In this document: positions 26,148-34,757 of the stretch, piece after piece
Numbering within the stretch: the stretch's first letter is position 1
Layout: every line of letters begins with the position of its first letter
NCBI RefSeq assembly: GCF_900155595.1
Contig: NZ_FTPB01000003.1
Coordinates: forward strand, 321,344-385,343
Direction: 5' to 3'
Source: Actinomyces mediterranea
Lineage (GTDB): Bacteria > Actinomycetota > Actinomycetes > Actinomycetales > Actinomycetaceae
DNA length: 64,000 nucleotides
Notes under the pieces: generated by a model
What the model was told of the DNA's origin: nothing
Databases searched by the model: none
What the model saw: the letters and a program-made list of their open reading frames with translations, nothing else
Program-made: the position numbers and the translations under genes

Positions 26148-27380
26148 GTGAGTCGACGCGAAGGCCTGTCGCTGCGCGGCAACATGCTGTGGAACTCTGC
26201 GGGTTCGACGATTCGCCTCGTCTGCAACTACCTCATCACCATTGCAGTCGTCCGCCTCTCACACGGTTTCGACGCCGCGGGCACCCTGTCCCTCGCCATG
26301 TCGATCGCGAACCTCGTCCTCCCCTTCGCGGACTTCCGGCTCCGCACGCTGCATGTCACCGATGTCTCACAGGAGCGCTCCTCGGGAGCCTACGTCGGTC
26401 TGAGAATCCTCACCTCCGCGCTGTCCTTCCTCATAGGCGTCGTCTACTCCGCCGCGACGAACTCCCCCGGCTCCCTCCTCGTCATCTCCCTCTACCTCGT
26501 CTACTCGATCATCACGAACTTCATCGAAGTCTTCCACGCGATCGACCAGCGCGCCCTGAGGATGGACATCTCCGGCAAGTCCTACATGATGCAGGGCGCA
26601 TCCAACCTGATCGCGTTCTCCGCAGTCCTGTGGCTGACCAATTCGCTCGTCCTCGCAGTGATCTCCCTGTCTCTGACGACACTCATGATCGGGCTCGTTT
26701 ACGACATGCCGCGCGCGGCACGATTCGAGCCGATTCGTCCGATCGTCGAATGGCGACCCGCTGTCACGACCCTTGCCGCCCTATTGCCCCTTGTCCTCGC
26801 CCAAGTCGCATCAAGTGCTGTTCTCACCATCCCCAAGCAGCAACTCGCCCTTCTGGCGGGAGATTCCGCCCTCGGCATTTACTCCTCCGTCGCAGCCCCC
26901 GCCCTCATTGTGCAAATGGGGGCCACCTACGTCTACAGTCCCCTCATGGGGACCTTCGCGGAGCAATTCGCAACGGATAAGCGGGCCGCCGTGCGACTCC
27001 TCGGTAAGACGACCGCCGTGATCCTCGCAGTCACCGCGGCGCTGTCAGTCCTTCTCCTCCTCTTCGGCGGCCCCATTCTGCATCTCCTCTTCGGTCGCCA
27101 GATCCTCGAATACACGTATCTGCTCCAGCCGATGCTGTTGTGCACGCTACTCACCGCATTCGCATGGTTCATGAATGATCTGCTGCTCGCATTGCGCGAT
27201 TTCAAAGCGAGTTTCTTCGGCAATATCGTCGCAGCCGCCATCACAGCCGCGGGATCGACGTATTTCGTCACGGCTTTCGGGATGAATGGTGTGAGCTGGG
27301 TGGGCATCGTGGCCTACGCCGTCGCCGTCGCGATCCTCGTTCTCTTCTTCATCCGCGACTACCGCAGACTCGACCGCTGA
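26148..27380 (+). CDS. Second Wzx-type polysaccharide flippase
   Basis: 410 residues from GTG 26148, 8 bp after the GT2 stop, with AGGA upstream. About twelve hydrophobic helices. The beginning GNMLWNSAGSTIRLVCNYLITIAVVRLS and the mid-region LAQVASSAVLTIPKQQLALLAGDSALGIY fit the polysaccharide transporter group of the MOP superfamily. It would flip a lipid-linked oligosaccharide. It is clearly different from the flippase at 21.8 kb, so the locus exports at least two types of lipid-linked unit. The last gene of the plus-strand run, convergent with the rhamnan operon 76 bp away. Confidence 0.87.
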   Translation: MSRREGLSLRGNMLWNSAGSTIRLVCNYLITIAVVRLSHGFDAAGTLSLAMSIANLVLPFADFRLRTLHVTDVSQERSSGAYVGLRILTSALSFLIGVVYSAATNSPGSLLVISLYLVYSIITNFIEVFHAIDQRALRMDISGKSYMMQGASNLIAFSAVLWLTNSLVLAVISLSLTTLMIGLVYDMPRAARFEPIRPIVEWRPAVTTLAALLPLVLAQVASSAVLTIPKQQLALLAGDSALGIYSSVAAPALIVQMGATYVYSPLMGTFAEQFATDKRAAVRLLGKTTAVILAVTAALSVLLLLFGGPILHLLFGRQILEYTYLLQPMLLCTLLTAFAWFMNDLLLALRDFKASFFGNIVAAAITAAGSTYFVTAFGMNGVSWVGIVAYAVAVAILVLFFIRDYRRLDR

Positions 27381-27456
27381 GCCCCTCGATCAGCCGCTGA
27401 CGGTCTCAAGCGACGTACAACGATCGATGTCGACAGCAGTGCGAGTGCTTCTCCCC

Positions 27457-29505
27457 TCACCTCACGGCATCTTTGACGGCGAGGAGGAAAGTTCTCCCGA
27501 ACTTCGTCGTCGGCTCGAGAATCGCACCCTCCGCCCATTCATTCCACGCGTTGATGAACACGATCCTCTCACTGCGCTCGCGCACCATGACGGAATTGAT
27601 ATGGGCTCCGAGCCATCGTCTGAATGTATACGGATTCGACCCGTACCAGACTTCGGGTTTCCACTGGCGCCGCGCAGTATTGTCGAAATTCACCATGACA
27701 CCCGGGTAGCGGTCGTTGGCGCCCTCCCGCGCTTTGATGATCGATGCCTCGGCCGTCGCCTGGTAACTCATGAAGTTGCCCCTCCAACGAGAGTCGAAAC
27801 CGACCGACTCCGCAGGTCCGGCAACCCAGGGGAGATTATGCGGCGGGAACTCCAGCGTCCCATCGATCTCATCGCGGGACTCTTTATCGACCGCGTCGAA
27901 ATCCTGAGCGACCTCGACTGAAATCAGCAGGAGTTCACCGACCCCAGCTTCTCGGGCGCGTCGGCGCCATTCGTTGGCGACTGCGCCGAAATCCGCCATC
28001 TGCCCGGGGCGGTAGACCGCGAGCAGAGCCTGTCCATTCACTCTCATGTATCGAGGGTCGAGGAGGAACTCCATGATGTCGTCGATGAAGTCTTCTGCGG
28101 GAACCTTGTCGTAGTCCTGTCCGATGAGGATGTCCTGGGAGCGTCCGTCCCAGCGCCTCGTCCAGTTCTCATTGGCCCACATGATGCAGAAGGGGAAGTC
28201 GGTGTCAGACGCGAGCAGCGATTCGATGGGGACGTTGAGCAGGCGTTCTCCGGAGAACCAGTAGTAGTAGTACATGAAGCCCGCGATACCGTGCGAGGAC
28301 GCGAGTTCCGCCTGCTCGCGGCGCACATCGTCGATCCTCAGATCGTAGAAGCCGAGGTCTGTGGGGATCTTGGGCTGGTAATGGCCCTTAAAGGTCGGCA
28401 CAGCGCTGGCGACATTGGTCCACTCCGTGAAGCCCTTCCCCCACCAGATGTCATTGTGGGGCGAGGGGTGGAACTGGGGCAGGTAGAAGGGGACCACGCT
28501 GGCCCGCGGTTCCACCTGAGCCTCCGGCAGGAAGGACTCGATGAGCATGTCACGCCGATCGTCGAGCGGCTCGAGTTCATCGGTGCTCGCCATGCGCAGC
28601 CCCGCCTCGTCGGTAAGGATCCCGACGATCCTTTCAACGGCGTGAGCCGTTGTTCCATCGACTTGGCCAGCCTCTTCATCGAAGTCATCGGTAATGAGGC
28701 TGAGGCAGCGCAGCCCTTGGAGGACGAATCCCCTGCACCAGTACATCGACCCCGAGGGGAAGCGCAACTCGCTCGCAGTGACGCCGAGTTCGATCCTGCG
28801 CAGCAGTTGCCGCACGATGCGCTCGTCACCGCCCCAGAACTCTTTGCCCACGATCGAACCCGGGGCCGTGACGACGCCCAGATCGGGGTCATCGGCGAAT
28901 GAGGCGATAATCCTAGCGATATTGTCCTCAGAAGCGAGGAGTGAGTCGAGGAACTCCCCCCTCCAGTTCTCCCCCGAACCGGACAGCTGCGCATGCTGTT
29001 CCCGCCAAGGGCTCTTCTTCGTATGGACCTTGAGGATGAGGTCGTACTGGTCGAGGACGCCGGAGTTGACGAGATGGATCATCGGGAGGATGTCGCGACC
29101 GCGGTTCTCACAGTCGACGACGACGCCGCGCCTCATATTCCCCAGGGTGGCGGGCAAGCGCACCTCCTGATCGGACACGTTCGTCACATACACGTCGAAG
29201 GGGATGGGGATGAGGCAGACCTGTTCGAGCAGTTCATCCATCAGGTCAACGTAGAAGCAATTGATGACTACGGCGATACGACTGGTCGTCCCCGTCTGCA
29301 TCCAGTCATAGGTGCGCCACAGGTCGGGGAATCCGGAATCCTGCCGCCCGCCCTGGCGCGCGAGGTAGTTGACGAAATCAGCGCGGTGCTTGGCCCTAAT
29401 GCCGTGAATACTCCCCGTCGTCAGTAGATCGACACCCATTTGACGAGCACGGAAGCCATAGTGCTTGGCACGGCGAATGGCCCCGTGAGCCGTAATCCTT
29501 CGCAT
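27457..29505 (-). CDS. RgpF-like / WbsX-like fusion, putative rhamnan-modifying glycosyltransferase
   Basis: About 682 residues from ATG 29505 (AGGAAAGAG upstream); an ATG five codons earlier would overlap the preceding stop. Residues about 50-300 are an RgpF/rhamnan-synthesis domain: VVINCFYVDLMDELL, ENRGRDILPMIH, YDLILKVHTKKSPW. Residues about 325-680 are a WbsX-type domain: VPFYLPQFHPSPHNDIWWGKGF, MYYYYWFSGERLL, WANENWTRRWDG and a final FINAWNEWAEGAILEP. Both domains are common in O-antigen and rhamnan loci and are taken to be glycosyltransferases. Last gene of the rmlA-to-rgpF operon. Confidence 0.85.
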   Translation of the reverse strand: MRRITAHGAIRRAKHYGFRARQMGVDLLTTGSIHGIRAKHRADFVNYLARQGGRQDSGFPDLWRTYDWMQTGTTSRIAVVINCFYVDLMDELLEQVCLIPIPFDVYVTNVSDQEVRLPATLGNMRRGVVVDCENRGRDILPMIHLVNSGVLDQYDLILKVHTKKSPWREQHAQLSGSGENWRGEFLDSLLASEDNIARIIASFADDPDLGVVTAPGSIVGKEFWGGDERIVRQLLRRIELGVTASELRFPSGSMYWCRGFVLQGLRCLSLITDDFDEEAGQVDGTTAHAVERIVGILTDEAGLRMASTDELEPLDDRRDMLIESFLPEAQVEPRASVVPFYLPQFHPSPHNDIWWGKGFTEWTNVASAVPTFKGHYQPKIPTDLGFYDLRIDDVRREQAELASSHGIAGFMYYYYWFSGERLLNVPIESLLASDTDFPFCIMWANENWTRRWDGRSQDILIGQDYDKVPAEDFIDDIMEFLLDPRYMRVNGQALLAVYRPGQMADFGAVANEWRRRAREAGVGELLLISVEVAQDFDAVDKESRDEIDGTLEFPPHNLPWVAGPAESVGFDSRWRGNFMSYQATAEASIIKAREGANDRYPGVMVNFDNTARRQWKPEVWYGSNPYTFRRWLGAHINSVMVRERSERIVFINAWNEWAEGAILEPTTKFGRTFLLAVKDAVR

Positions 29506-29513
29506 TCTCTTTC

Positions 29514-30338
29514 CTACCATTCACGAATGTCAGTATGGAAACGTTGTTTGACGAATTGAATGACGGCAGGCGCCTGTTCGACCACCGCCGGATGCGTGAG
29601 CATCGTCCGCTTCACGAAGGGGATACCGGCTTCCACCAGTTCACGCCAGCCTTCGATAGTCGGATTGCCGTTCTCGAGCTTGAGCTCCGGCGCCGATACA
29701 TATGAGTCCCAGGAGTACGCCTGCTCGAAGGCGTGTCGGCTCAATCCCAATTCATAGTTGATGACCACATCGTCCTTCGTCGGCTCGACGCGGATCTTAT
29801 TGAAGAAGACGCGCCACGCGGCATCGTCGAGGATCCCATTGTGGAAGCACAAGAAGAAGCTCTGAAGGTGGCGGACGATCTGGTACGACGTCGTCATCGC
29901 TCGGATGTCCGGGCCGGGCGTGCACGCCCAGTCGAGAAGGAAGGCGATATCGGCGAAAGGCCCGAGCAATGAGTCATTCGTCAACAGGACGCGGTTGGCC
30001 CGACGGATCTGTGGAAAGGAGCCGAGGCCAGTCGCCCAGGAGCCGAAGTCGTAGCCGAGATTGGGGCGGCGCACGATGACCGTCGAGTCGGGCAGGCCGT
30101 AGGGGAATTCGAGGGGCTCGTCGGCTTCGCATGTCGAGATGATCACCGGGAGGAAGCCCGCTGCATCGAGTTGGTTCAGATACGCCGACAGGGACCGCGT
30201 CTGGGTCGCAGTTGTCGAGAACTGGGCGACGAGTGCCACCTTGTCGAGCCCCTTTAGCGGGATGGTTCCCCGCTCGGTGCGGATGTGGCCCTTGACGACA
30301 TCCACGACCAGAGGACGGTCTCGAACTCCGGCGGTCAT
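29514..30338 (-). CDS. RgpF-family rhamnan synthesis protein
   Basis: 274 residues from ATG 30338, which overlaps the previous stop (ATGA). RgpF-type features in order: KVALVAQFSTTATQTRSLSAYLNQL, a FLPVIISTCE strand, RRPNLGYDFGSWATGL near 100, LLTNDSLLGPF, and SFFLCFHNG. In streptococci RgpF takes part in building the rhamnose-glucose wall polysaccharide as a rhamnosyltransferase. With rmlA and the ABC exporter in the same operon, dTDP-rhamnose is the likely donor. It has the single RgpF domain that also forms the first half of the next protein, so the two may have arisen by duplication. Confidence 0.85.
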   Translation of the reverse strand: MTAGVRDRPLVVDVVKGHIRTERGTIPLKGLDKVALVAQFSTTATQTRSLSAYLNQLDAAGFLPVIISTCEADEPLEFPYGLPDSTVIVRRPNLGYDFGSWATGLGSFPQIRRANRVLLTNDSLLGPFADIAFLLDWACTPGPDIRAMTTSYQIVRHLQSFFLCFHNGILDDAAWRVFFNKIRVEPTKDDVVINYELGLSRHAFEQAYSWDSYVSAPELKLENGNPTIEGWRELVEAGIPFVKRTMLTHPAVVEQAPAVIQFVKQRFHTDIREW

Positions 30339-30574
30339 TGATTCCCTCTCGTTCCCAGACGGAGCGGCATGGTGACCCGCCATGACACGGAGTTCCTCAA
30401 TGTGCGCAACTGATCCCACGACTCGTCGAGCTTGGTCTGCGTGATCGCGAGTGCCTCGTTCAAGCGCTGAATCTCGTGCTGTTTTGCGGCGATCTCGCGA
30501 TTCGCGTTCCGCAATGCTGCGCGGAGGCGATGCAGTTCCATCTGTGCTGCGTCATGTTCGCTGCGTTCAGGCAT
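30335..30574 (-). CDS. Small coiled-coil protein ending in an SWRVTMPLR motif
   Basis: 79 residues from ATG 30574, nested in the operon. It overlaps the end of wzt by 8 bp and the start of the RgpF gene by ATGA. Residues about 10-60 are a heptad-rich coiled coil (MELHRLRAALRNANREIAAK, then HEIQRLNEALAITQTKLDES). The tail has LRNSVSWRVTMPLRLG. The S-x-SWR-x-T-x-PLR pattern is often found just after coiled coils at one end of glycosyltransferases of ABC-transporter-dependent loci. Here it stands alone. It may be a scaffold or length-ruler element that holds the enzymes together. Function is inferred. Confidence 0.75.
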   Translation of the reverse strand: MPERSEHDAAQMELHRLRAALRNANREIAAKQHEIQRLNEALAITQTKLDESWDQLRTLRNSVSWRVTMPLRLGTRGNQ

Positions 30575-31853
30575 GGTCGGCTCCATCGTGAGAAGACTTG
30601 CTGATGGCCGAGCCCGCCCAGACTCCCGGGGGGAGCGCAACGAGGCCGGGTTCGGTGATGACGTGGTCCGCGCGGACGATGAATTCTTCGAGTCTCTCCG
30701 CGTAGTCCAATGGACGGCCCGCGCGGTGGAGGGCACCGGTCATCCAATAGTGCCCCGGCTGGATGATGAGGTCGTCGATGCTGTAGTCAACTGCCCACGT
30801 GCCCGCGGGGAAATCGTACAAGACGCCGCCGTTCTTCGAATTCGGGCCCGCGACGACGACGCCCGCATCCGTGGCGAGGGCGATCCCGACCTCGACGCCG
30901 GACACATCCGCATAGGAATCGATGACGAGGCGAATCGTGGCGGGCTTCTTCGTCGACAGGAAGGACACTCGCTGTCCATTGGCGTCGTAGTATTCGACTC
31001 CCTGGATGCGACACTCCCCACTGCCCTGACGATTGTGGTAGTCGTCGGCGTTCCCCGCCGCGACCGCGTCGAAAGCAGCAACGCGCTTGGCGTTCTCCTG
31101 CTCGTTGACGTCCTCGAGGTAGGCGGAGACGACATCGCGCGAGGGGCCGATCTTACGGACCCTCCCGTGGTCGAACCACACGCACTCGTCGCACATGTCT
31201 TGCGCAATCGACAGCGAATGCGTGACGAGGGCGATCGTCGTGCCCTTGTCGCGCAGGACGCGCATGAACTCGAAGCACTTGCGCTGGAAGTTCTCATCAC
31301 CGACGGCGATAATCTCGTCAACGATAAGGATCGTCGGAGTGACGGCGACTGCGACGGCGAAGCCGAGTCGGACCGCCATACCGGAGGAGTAGACCTTCAC
31401 AGGCTCATCGATGAACGCACCGATGTCGGCGAAGTCGATGATCCACTCGAGGGAGTCGTCGATCTGCTTCTTCGTGCGCCCGAGGATCGCTCCATTGAGG
31501 TAGATGTTCTCGCGTCCGGTCAGCTCCCCGTGGAAACCGGCGCCCAACTCCAGCAGCGCATCGACTGAATTCGTCACATGGACGGCGCCGCTCGTGGGAC
31601 GGTAGACGCCTGCGAGGATCTTGAGCATCGTCGACTTGCCGGAGCCGTTGTGTCCAATGAGGCCGAAGGTCGTCCCCTTGCGGATCTTGAAGGATACGTC
31701 GTCGAGCGCCTTGAATTCCGATGTCTTCTTCGAAAAACCTCGGACGAAGATCTCTTTTGCAGTCGAACGCTGATCCGAATGGACGCGGAATGCTTTGGAG
31801 ACGTGCTCCACTTCAATGGCGTATTCGACGCCCTCTTCAGCCATCGCCACCAT
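30567..31853 (-). CDS. wzt: Polysaccharide ABC transporter ATP-binding protein
   Basis: 428 residues. Walker A GHNGSGKS 67-74, signature YSSGMA 155-160, Walker B ILIVDE 175-180 and a following LVTHSL switch. Residues about 270-400 form an extra Wzt-C-type beta domain, which in O-antigen systems recognises the end cap of the polymer before export. ATG 31853 overlaps the stop of the permease gene by one base. Together with the permease it would export a lipid-linked, rhamnose-containing polymer made wholly in the cytoplasm. Confidence 0.95.
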   Translation of the reverse strand: MVAMAEEGVEYAIEVEHVSKAFRVHSDQRSTAKEIFVRGFSKKTSEFKALDDVSFKIRKGTTFGLIGHNGSGKSTMLKILAGVYRPTSGAVHVTNSVDALLELGAGFHGELTGRENIYLNGAILGRTKKQIDDSLEWIIDFADIGAFIDEPVKVYSSGMAVRLGFAVAVAVTPTILIVDEIIAVGDENFQRKCFEFMRVLRDKGTTIALVTHSLSIAQDMCDECVWFDHGRVRKIGPSRDVVSAYLEDVNEQENAKRVAAFDAVAAGNADDYHNRQGSGECRIQGVEYYDANGQRVSFLSTKKPATIRLVIDSYADVSGVEVGIALATDAGVVVAGPNSKNGGVLYDFPAGTWAVDYSIDDLIIQPGHYWMTGALHRAGRPLDYAERLEEFIVRADHVITEPGLVALPPGVWAGSAISKSSHDGADHA

Positions 31854-32692
31854 CAGATCCTTTCTCCAAGGTCGCCGCCCCATCGCCTGTTGACAAGAAC
31901 AGCCGTGACGAGGGCGATCGCCGCCCACGTGAGGCAACCGATCCACAATGACGGGCTTCCCGCGGTGAGATCGTAGGTAATGGCCCTGAACAATGTGACG
32001 AACTGAGCCATGGGCATTGCCATGACGAGATTGTGCAACGGAATTCCGTAGAAATCCGTAGGAATGATCGACGGGTTGTAGATGATCGGGGTCGCATAGA
32101 ACATCAACTGGAGGAATACTCCGACTAGATGCGCAAGGTCGCGGATGAAGACATTCCAGATCGACACGATCACCGCGAGGGAGCCGACGAATACGACGAG
32201 GATGGCGAGGACGACGGGGACGAGGAGCCATGTCCACGACACATTGCCGAGGAAGAGGAGCACCGCGAGCAGAATTCCGACCTCGATGAGGGATTGGACT
32301 CCGACTGCGAGGCTCGCGCCGAGGACCGGCGCATATGCGGGGAAGTACACCTTTTGGAGCAGGCCTCCGGTGCCCAGCAGGCCTGCGATCCCCGAATTGA
32401 TGGAGTTCTGGAAGAAGCTCCAAATGGTGAGCCCGGCGAACATCCACACCGCGAAGATGCCGATGCCCGCGTGACGCGATGCGATCTCGGGGGGTGTCAT
32501 CTTGAACAGCCCGCCGAATACGAGCGTATAGATCCCCAGCGTTGCCATGGGGACAACGAGGGACCAGAGCCAGCCCAGCGCAGTCCCATTGAATTTCGAC
32601 TTGAGATCGCGCTGCCCGAAGGCGTTGATCAATGTCCATTGCTGACCGATGGGCTTGACGGGCCTCACGTTCGACCTCTGCGGTGCATCCAC
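31853..32692 (-). CDS. wzm: Polysaccharide ABC transporter permease
   Basis: 279 residues from GTG 32692 with GAAAGGGGA ahead. Six hydrophobic helices. The N-terminal cytoplasmic segment ends in FGQRDLKSKFNGTALGWLWSLVVP, the conserved entry of ABC-2 polysaccharide permeases, and VFIRDLAHLVGVFLQLMFYATPIIY is the typical later segment. Equivalent to RgpC of streptococcal rhamnan loci. Operon order is rmlA - GT2 - wzm - wzt - coiled coil - rgpF - rgpF/wbsX. Confidence 0.93.
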   Translation of the reverse strand: MDAPQRSNVRPVKPIGQQWTLINAFGQRDLKSKFNGTALGWLWSLVVPMATLGIYTLVFGGLFKMTPPEIASRHAGIGIFAVWMFAGLTIWSFFQNSINSGIAGLLGTGGLLQKVYFPAYAPVLGASLAVGVQSLIEVGILLAVLLFLGNVSWTWLLVPVVLAILVVFVGSLAVIVSIWNVFIRDLAHLVGVFLQLMFYATPIIYNPSIIPTDFYGIPLHNLVMAMPMAQFVTLFRAITYDLTAGSPSLWIGCLTWAAIALVTAVLVNRRWGGDLGERI

Positions 32693-32746
32693 GTACAGTC
32701 CCCTTTCCTTGAAACGTATGCTAGCCGATCATCGGGGCACACCCCG

Positions 32747-33658
32747 CTATCGAACGCTCAAAACCCCTGTGCGGCCTCGACACCCGTCGACGATGCCATG
32801 CGCCATCATGCGGATGCGCTCCGTCCGCACATTGGCGAGCACGGCGTTGAAAGCGCAATACTTCATCAGCCACACCCCATAGCCAACGGTCCAGGCCGCC
32901 CCCAGTAGACCGGACTTCATGAGAAGGATCGTGTTGCGCGACAGGTAGTAGGTGCGGATGGGGCCGTGAACGTGGACGGGTTGTCTCCTCCCGGGCAGTA
33001 GAACGGTCTCGTCACCGAGGCTGTGACCCATGTGGATATCGGTCGCACAGATGAGCCCCCACCCGCGGCGGCGGGCGCGCAGACACCACTCGAGGTCGAC
33101 ATGGTCGATGAATAGGGAATCGTTCATCGGCCCGACATCGCTGATCGCATCCAGATCAATGAGGCACCCCGACGCGACGAGGAAGGCGACGGGCAGTGCC
33201 GACTTTTCGAGTTCGCTCGGGGTCGCCCGTCGCGGCCCCCATCGCCGAGCCACGTAGACGAGTTGGTCCCCCCCGGGCTTCAATTCGCCGACGAGCGGCC
33301 CCACCGCCGCCACCTTGTTGCCGCGTTGCTCGTGCCGCAGAGCATCGACGAGGCGGGGCACCATGTTGCCCGGCGGTACGGAGTCGTCATCGGAGAGCAG
33401 GGCGAGTGCGCAGCCGCAGTCGCGCGCGTAGTCAATGCCACGATTCTGAGCGTGCGCGATCCCCATGTTCGTGGGCAAGGGGATGAGATGAACGCCCTTC
33501 ACAGTGCACGCACTCGTAATACGTGCCCGTGCCTCCGGCGCGGATCCATTGTCGACTACGACGACACGGTCGCACTGGGAGGCGAGGGTGGCGATGAGTT
33601 CGTCGATACCACCGGAGGTGTTGTAGGTGACGACGATTGCGCAGACCCGGTTATTCAT
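32747..33658 (-). CDS. GT2 glycosyltransferase, rhamnosyltransferase-like
   Basis: 303 residues from ATG 33658. VCAIVVTYNTSGGIDELI at 5-22, VVVVDNGS near 33-40, MGIAHAQNRGIDYA near 64-77, the acidic LLSDDDSVPP near 86-95, and FIDHVDLEWCLRARRRG near 190, the pattern of bacterial rhamnosyltransferases. It follows rmlA by 19 bp, so dTDP-rhamnose is the probable donor. In RgpE/RfbF-type systems such an enzyme extends the rhamnan. A short hydrophobic stretch near 255-275 may contact the membrane. Confidence 0.87.
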   Translation of the reverse strand: MNNRVCAIVVTYNTSGGIDELIATLASQCDRVVVVDNGSAPEARARITSACTVKGVHLIPLPTNMGIAHAQNRGIDYARDCGCALALLSDDDSVPPGNMVPRLVDALRHEQRGNKVAAVGPLVGELKPGGDQLVYVARRWGPRRATPSELEKSALPVAFLVASGCLIDLDAISDVGPMNDSLFIDHVDLEWCLRARRRGWGLICATDIHMGHSLGDETVLLPGRRQPVHVHGPIRTYYLSRNTILLMKSGLLGAAWTVGYGVWLMKYCAFNAVLANVRTERIRMMAHGIVDGCRGRTGVLSVR

Positions 33659-33677
33659 GCCCGTCACTAACGGGGCA

Positions 33678-34541
33678 TCACTGTTCGAGCAGGTCGAGCA
33701 GATACTGACCGTACCCGGACTTGACGAGAGGCTCTGCGCGCTGGCACAGACCCTCGTCGTCAATAAAGCCCATGCGCCAGGCGATCTCCTCGGGGGCGCC
33801 GATCTTCATGCCTTGGCGGGCCTCCACCGTTCGAACGAAATTCGTCGCGTCTGCGAGGGAGTCGAATGTGCCCGTGTCGAGCCACGCGGTGCCGCGGGGG
33901 AGCACTTCAACTTGAAGTTTGCCCGCTTCGAGATACGTGCGGTTGACGTCAGTGATCTCGTACTCACCGCGGGCGGAGGGGGTGAGGTTCCGTGCGATGT
34001 CAACGACGTCATTGTCGTAGAAGTAGAGGCCCGGAACCGCGTAGTGCGACTTCGGGTGCTCCGGCTTCTCTTCGATGGACAGCGCGGTGAAGTTCTCGTC
34101 GAATTCGACGACGCCGTATGCGCTGGCGTCGGACACCCAGTAGGCGAAGACTGCGCCTCCGTCGGGATTCGCGTGGCGGCGCAACTGCGTCCCCATGCCC
34201 GGACCGTAGAAGATGTTGTCGCCCAGGACGAGGGCGGCAGAATCGGTGCCGATGTGGTCCGCCCCAAGGACGAATGCCTGTGCCAGTCCATTAGGCACCA
34301 CCTGCACCGTGTAGGAGATGGATACGCCGAGTTGTGAACCATCGCCGAGGAGGCGCTGGAAGTTGTCAGCATCGTGCGGGGTCGTGATGACGAGAACATC
34401 TTGAATACCTGCGAGCATCAGTGTCGACAGGGGGTAGTAGATCATCGGCTTGTCATAGACGGGCACGAGCTGCTTAGAAGTCCCAAGGGTAATGGGGTTG
34501 AGCCGTGTTCCCGCACCTCCTGCAAGAATAATGCCCTTCAT
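33678..34541 (-). CDS. rmlA: Glucose-1-phosphate thymidylyltransferase
   Basis: 287 residues from ATG 34541 with GGAGGAATAT ahead. Signature loop [11 protein letters not shown] at 8-18, [17 protein letters not shown] next, and LGDNIFYG near 110, all diagnostic for RmlA. It makes dTDP-glucose from glucose 1-phosphate and dTTP, the first step to dTDP-rhamnose. First gene of the minus-strand rhamnan operon and divergent from the rmlC-D fusion gene, so both may be driven from the same 216-bp gap. Confidence 0.97.
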   Translation of the reverse strand: MKGIILAGGAGTRLNPITLGTSKQLVPVYDKPMIYYPLSTLMLAGIQDVLVITTPHDADNFQRLLGDGSQLGVSISYTVQVVPNGLAQAFVLGADHIGTDSAALVLGDNIFYGPGMGTQLRRHANPDGGAVFAYWVSDASAYGVVEFDENFTALSIEEKPEHPKSHYAVPGLYFYDNDVVDIARNLTPSARGEYEITDVNRTYLEAGKLQVEVLPRGTAWLDTGTFDSLADATNFVRTVEARQGMKIGAPEEIAWRMGFIDDEGLCQRAEPLVKSGYGQYLLDLLEQ

Positions 34542-34757
34542 ATATTCCTCCCACGGGTGTCACCGATGCGAATGCTTCCAGTTCCACCATTATGCAGGGT
34601 ATTAACCGATATGCGGGGCGAATGCCCGGCGCGGTTCTTCGCCCGGCGGCGATGGACATGCCACAGTGCGATGCTGCGGCGTTTCCCCCGCGTTCTACTA
34701 CGATTGCCCGTGAAGTGATGCGCGTCGGCGCATGTCGCAGTCTGAGGGGGAACAGCC

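Noticed and set aside
30575-30736. N-terminal extension of the small coiled-coil protein up to 30736
   Set aside because: The extension lies inside wzt in another frame and is Ser/Arg-rich; ATG 30574 gives a compact protein with normal operon overlap.
31854-32639. Extension of the wzt frame upstream to 32639
   Set aside because: Overlaps the wzm gene, whose helices and motifs are clear; the extension is Arg/His-rich.
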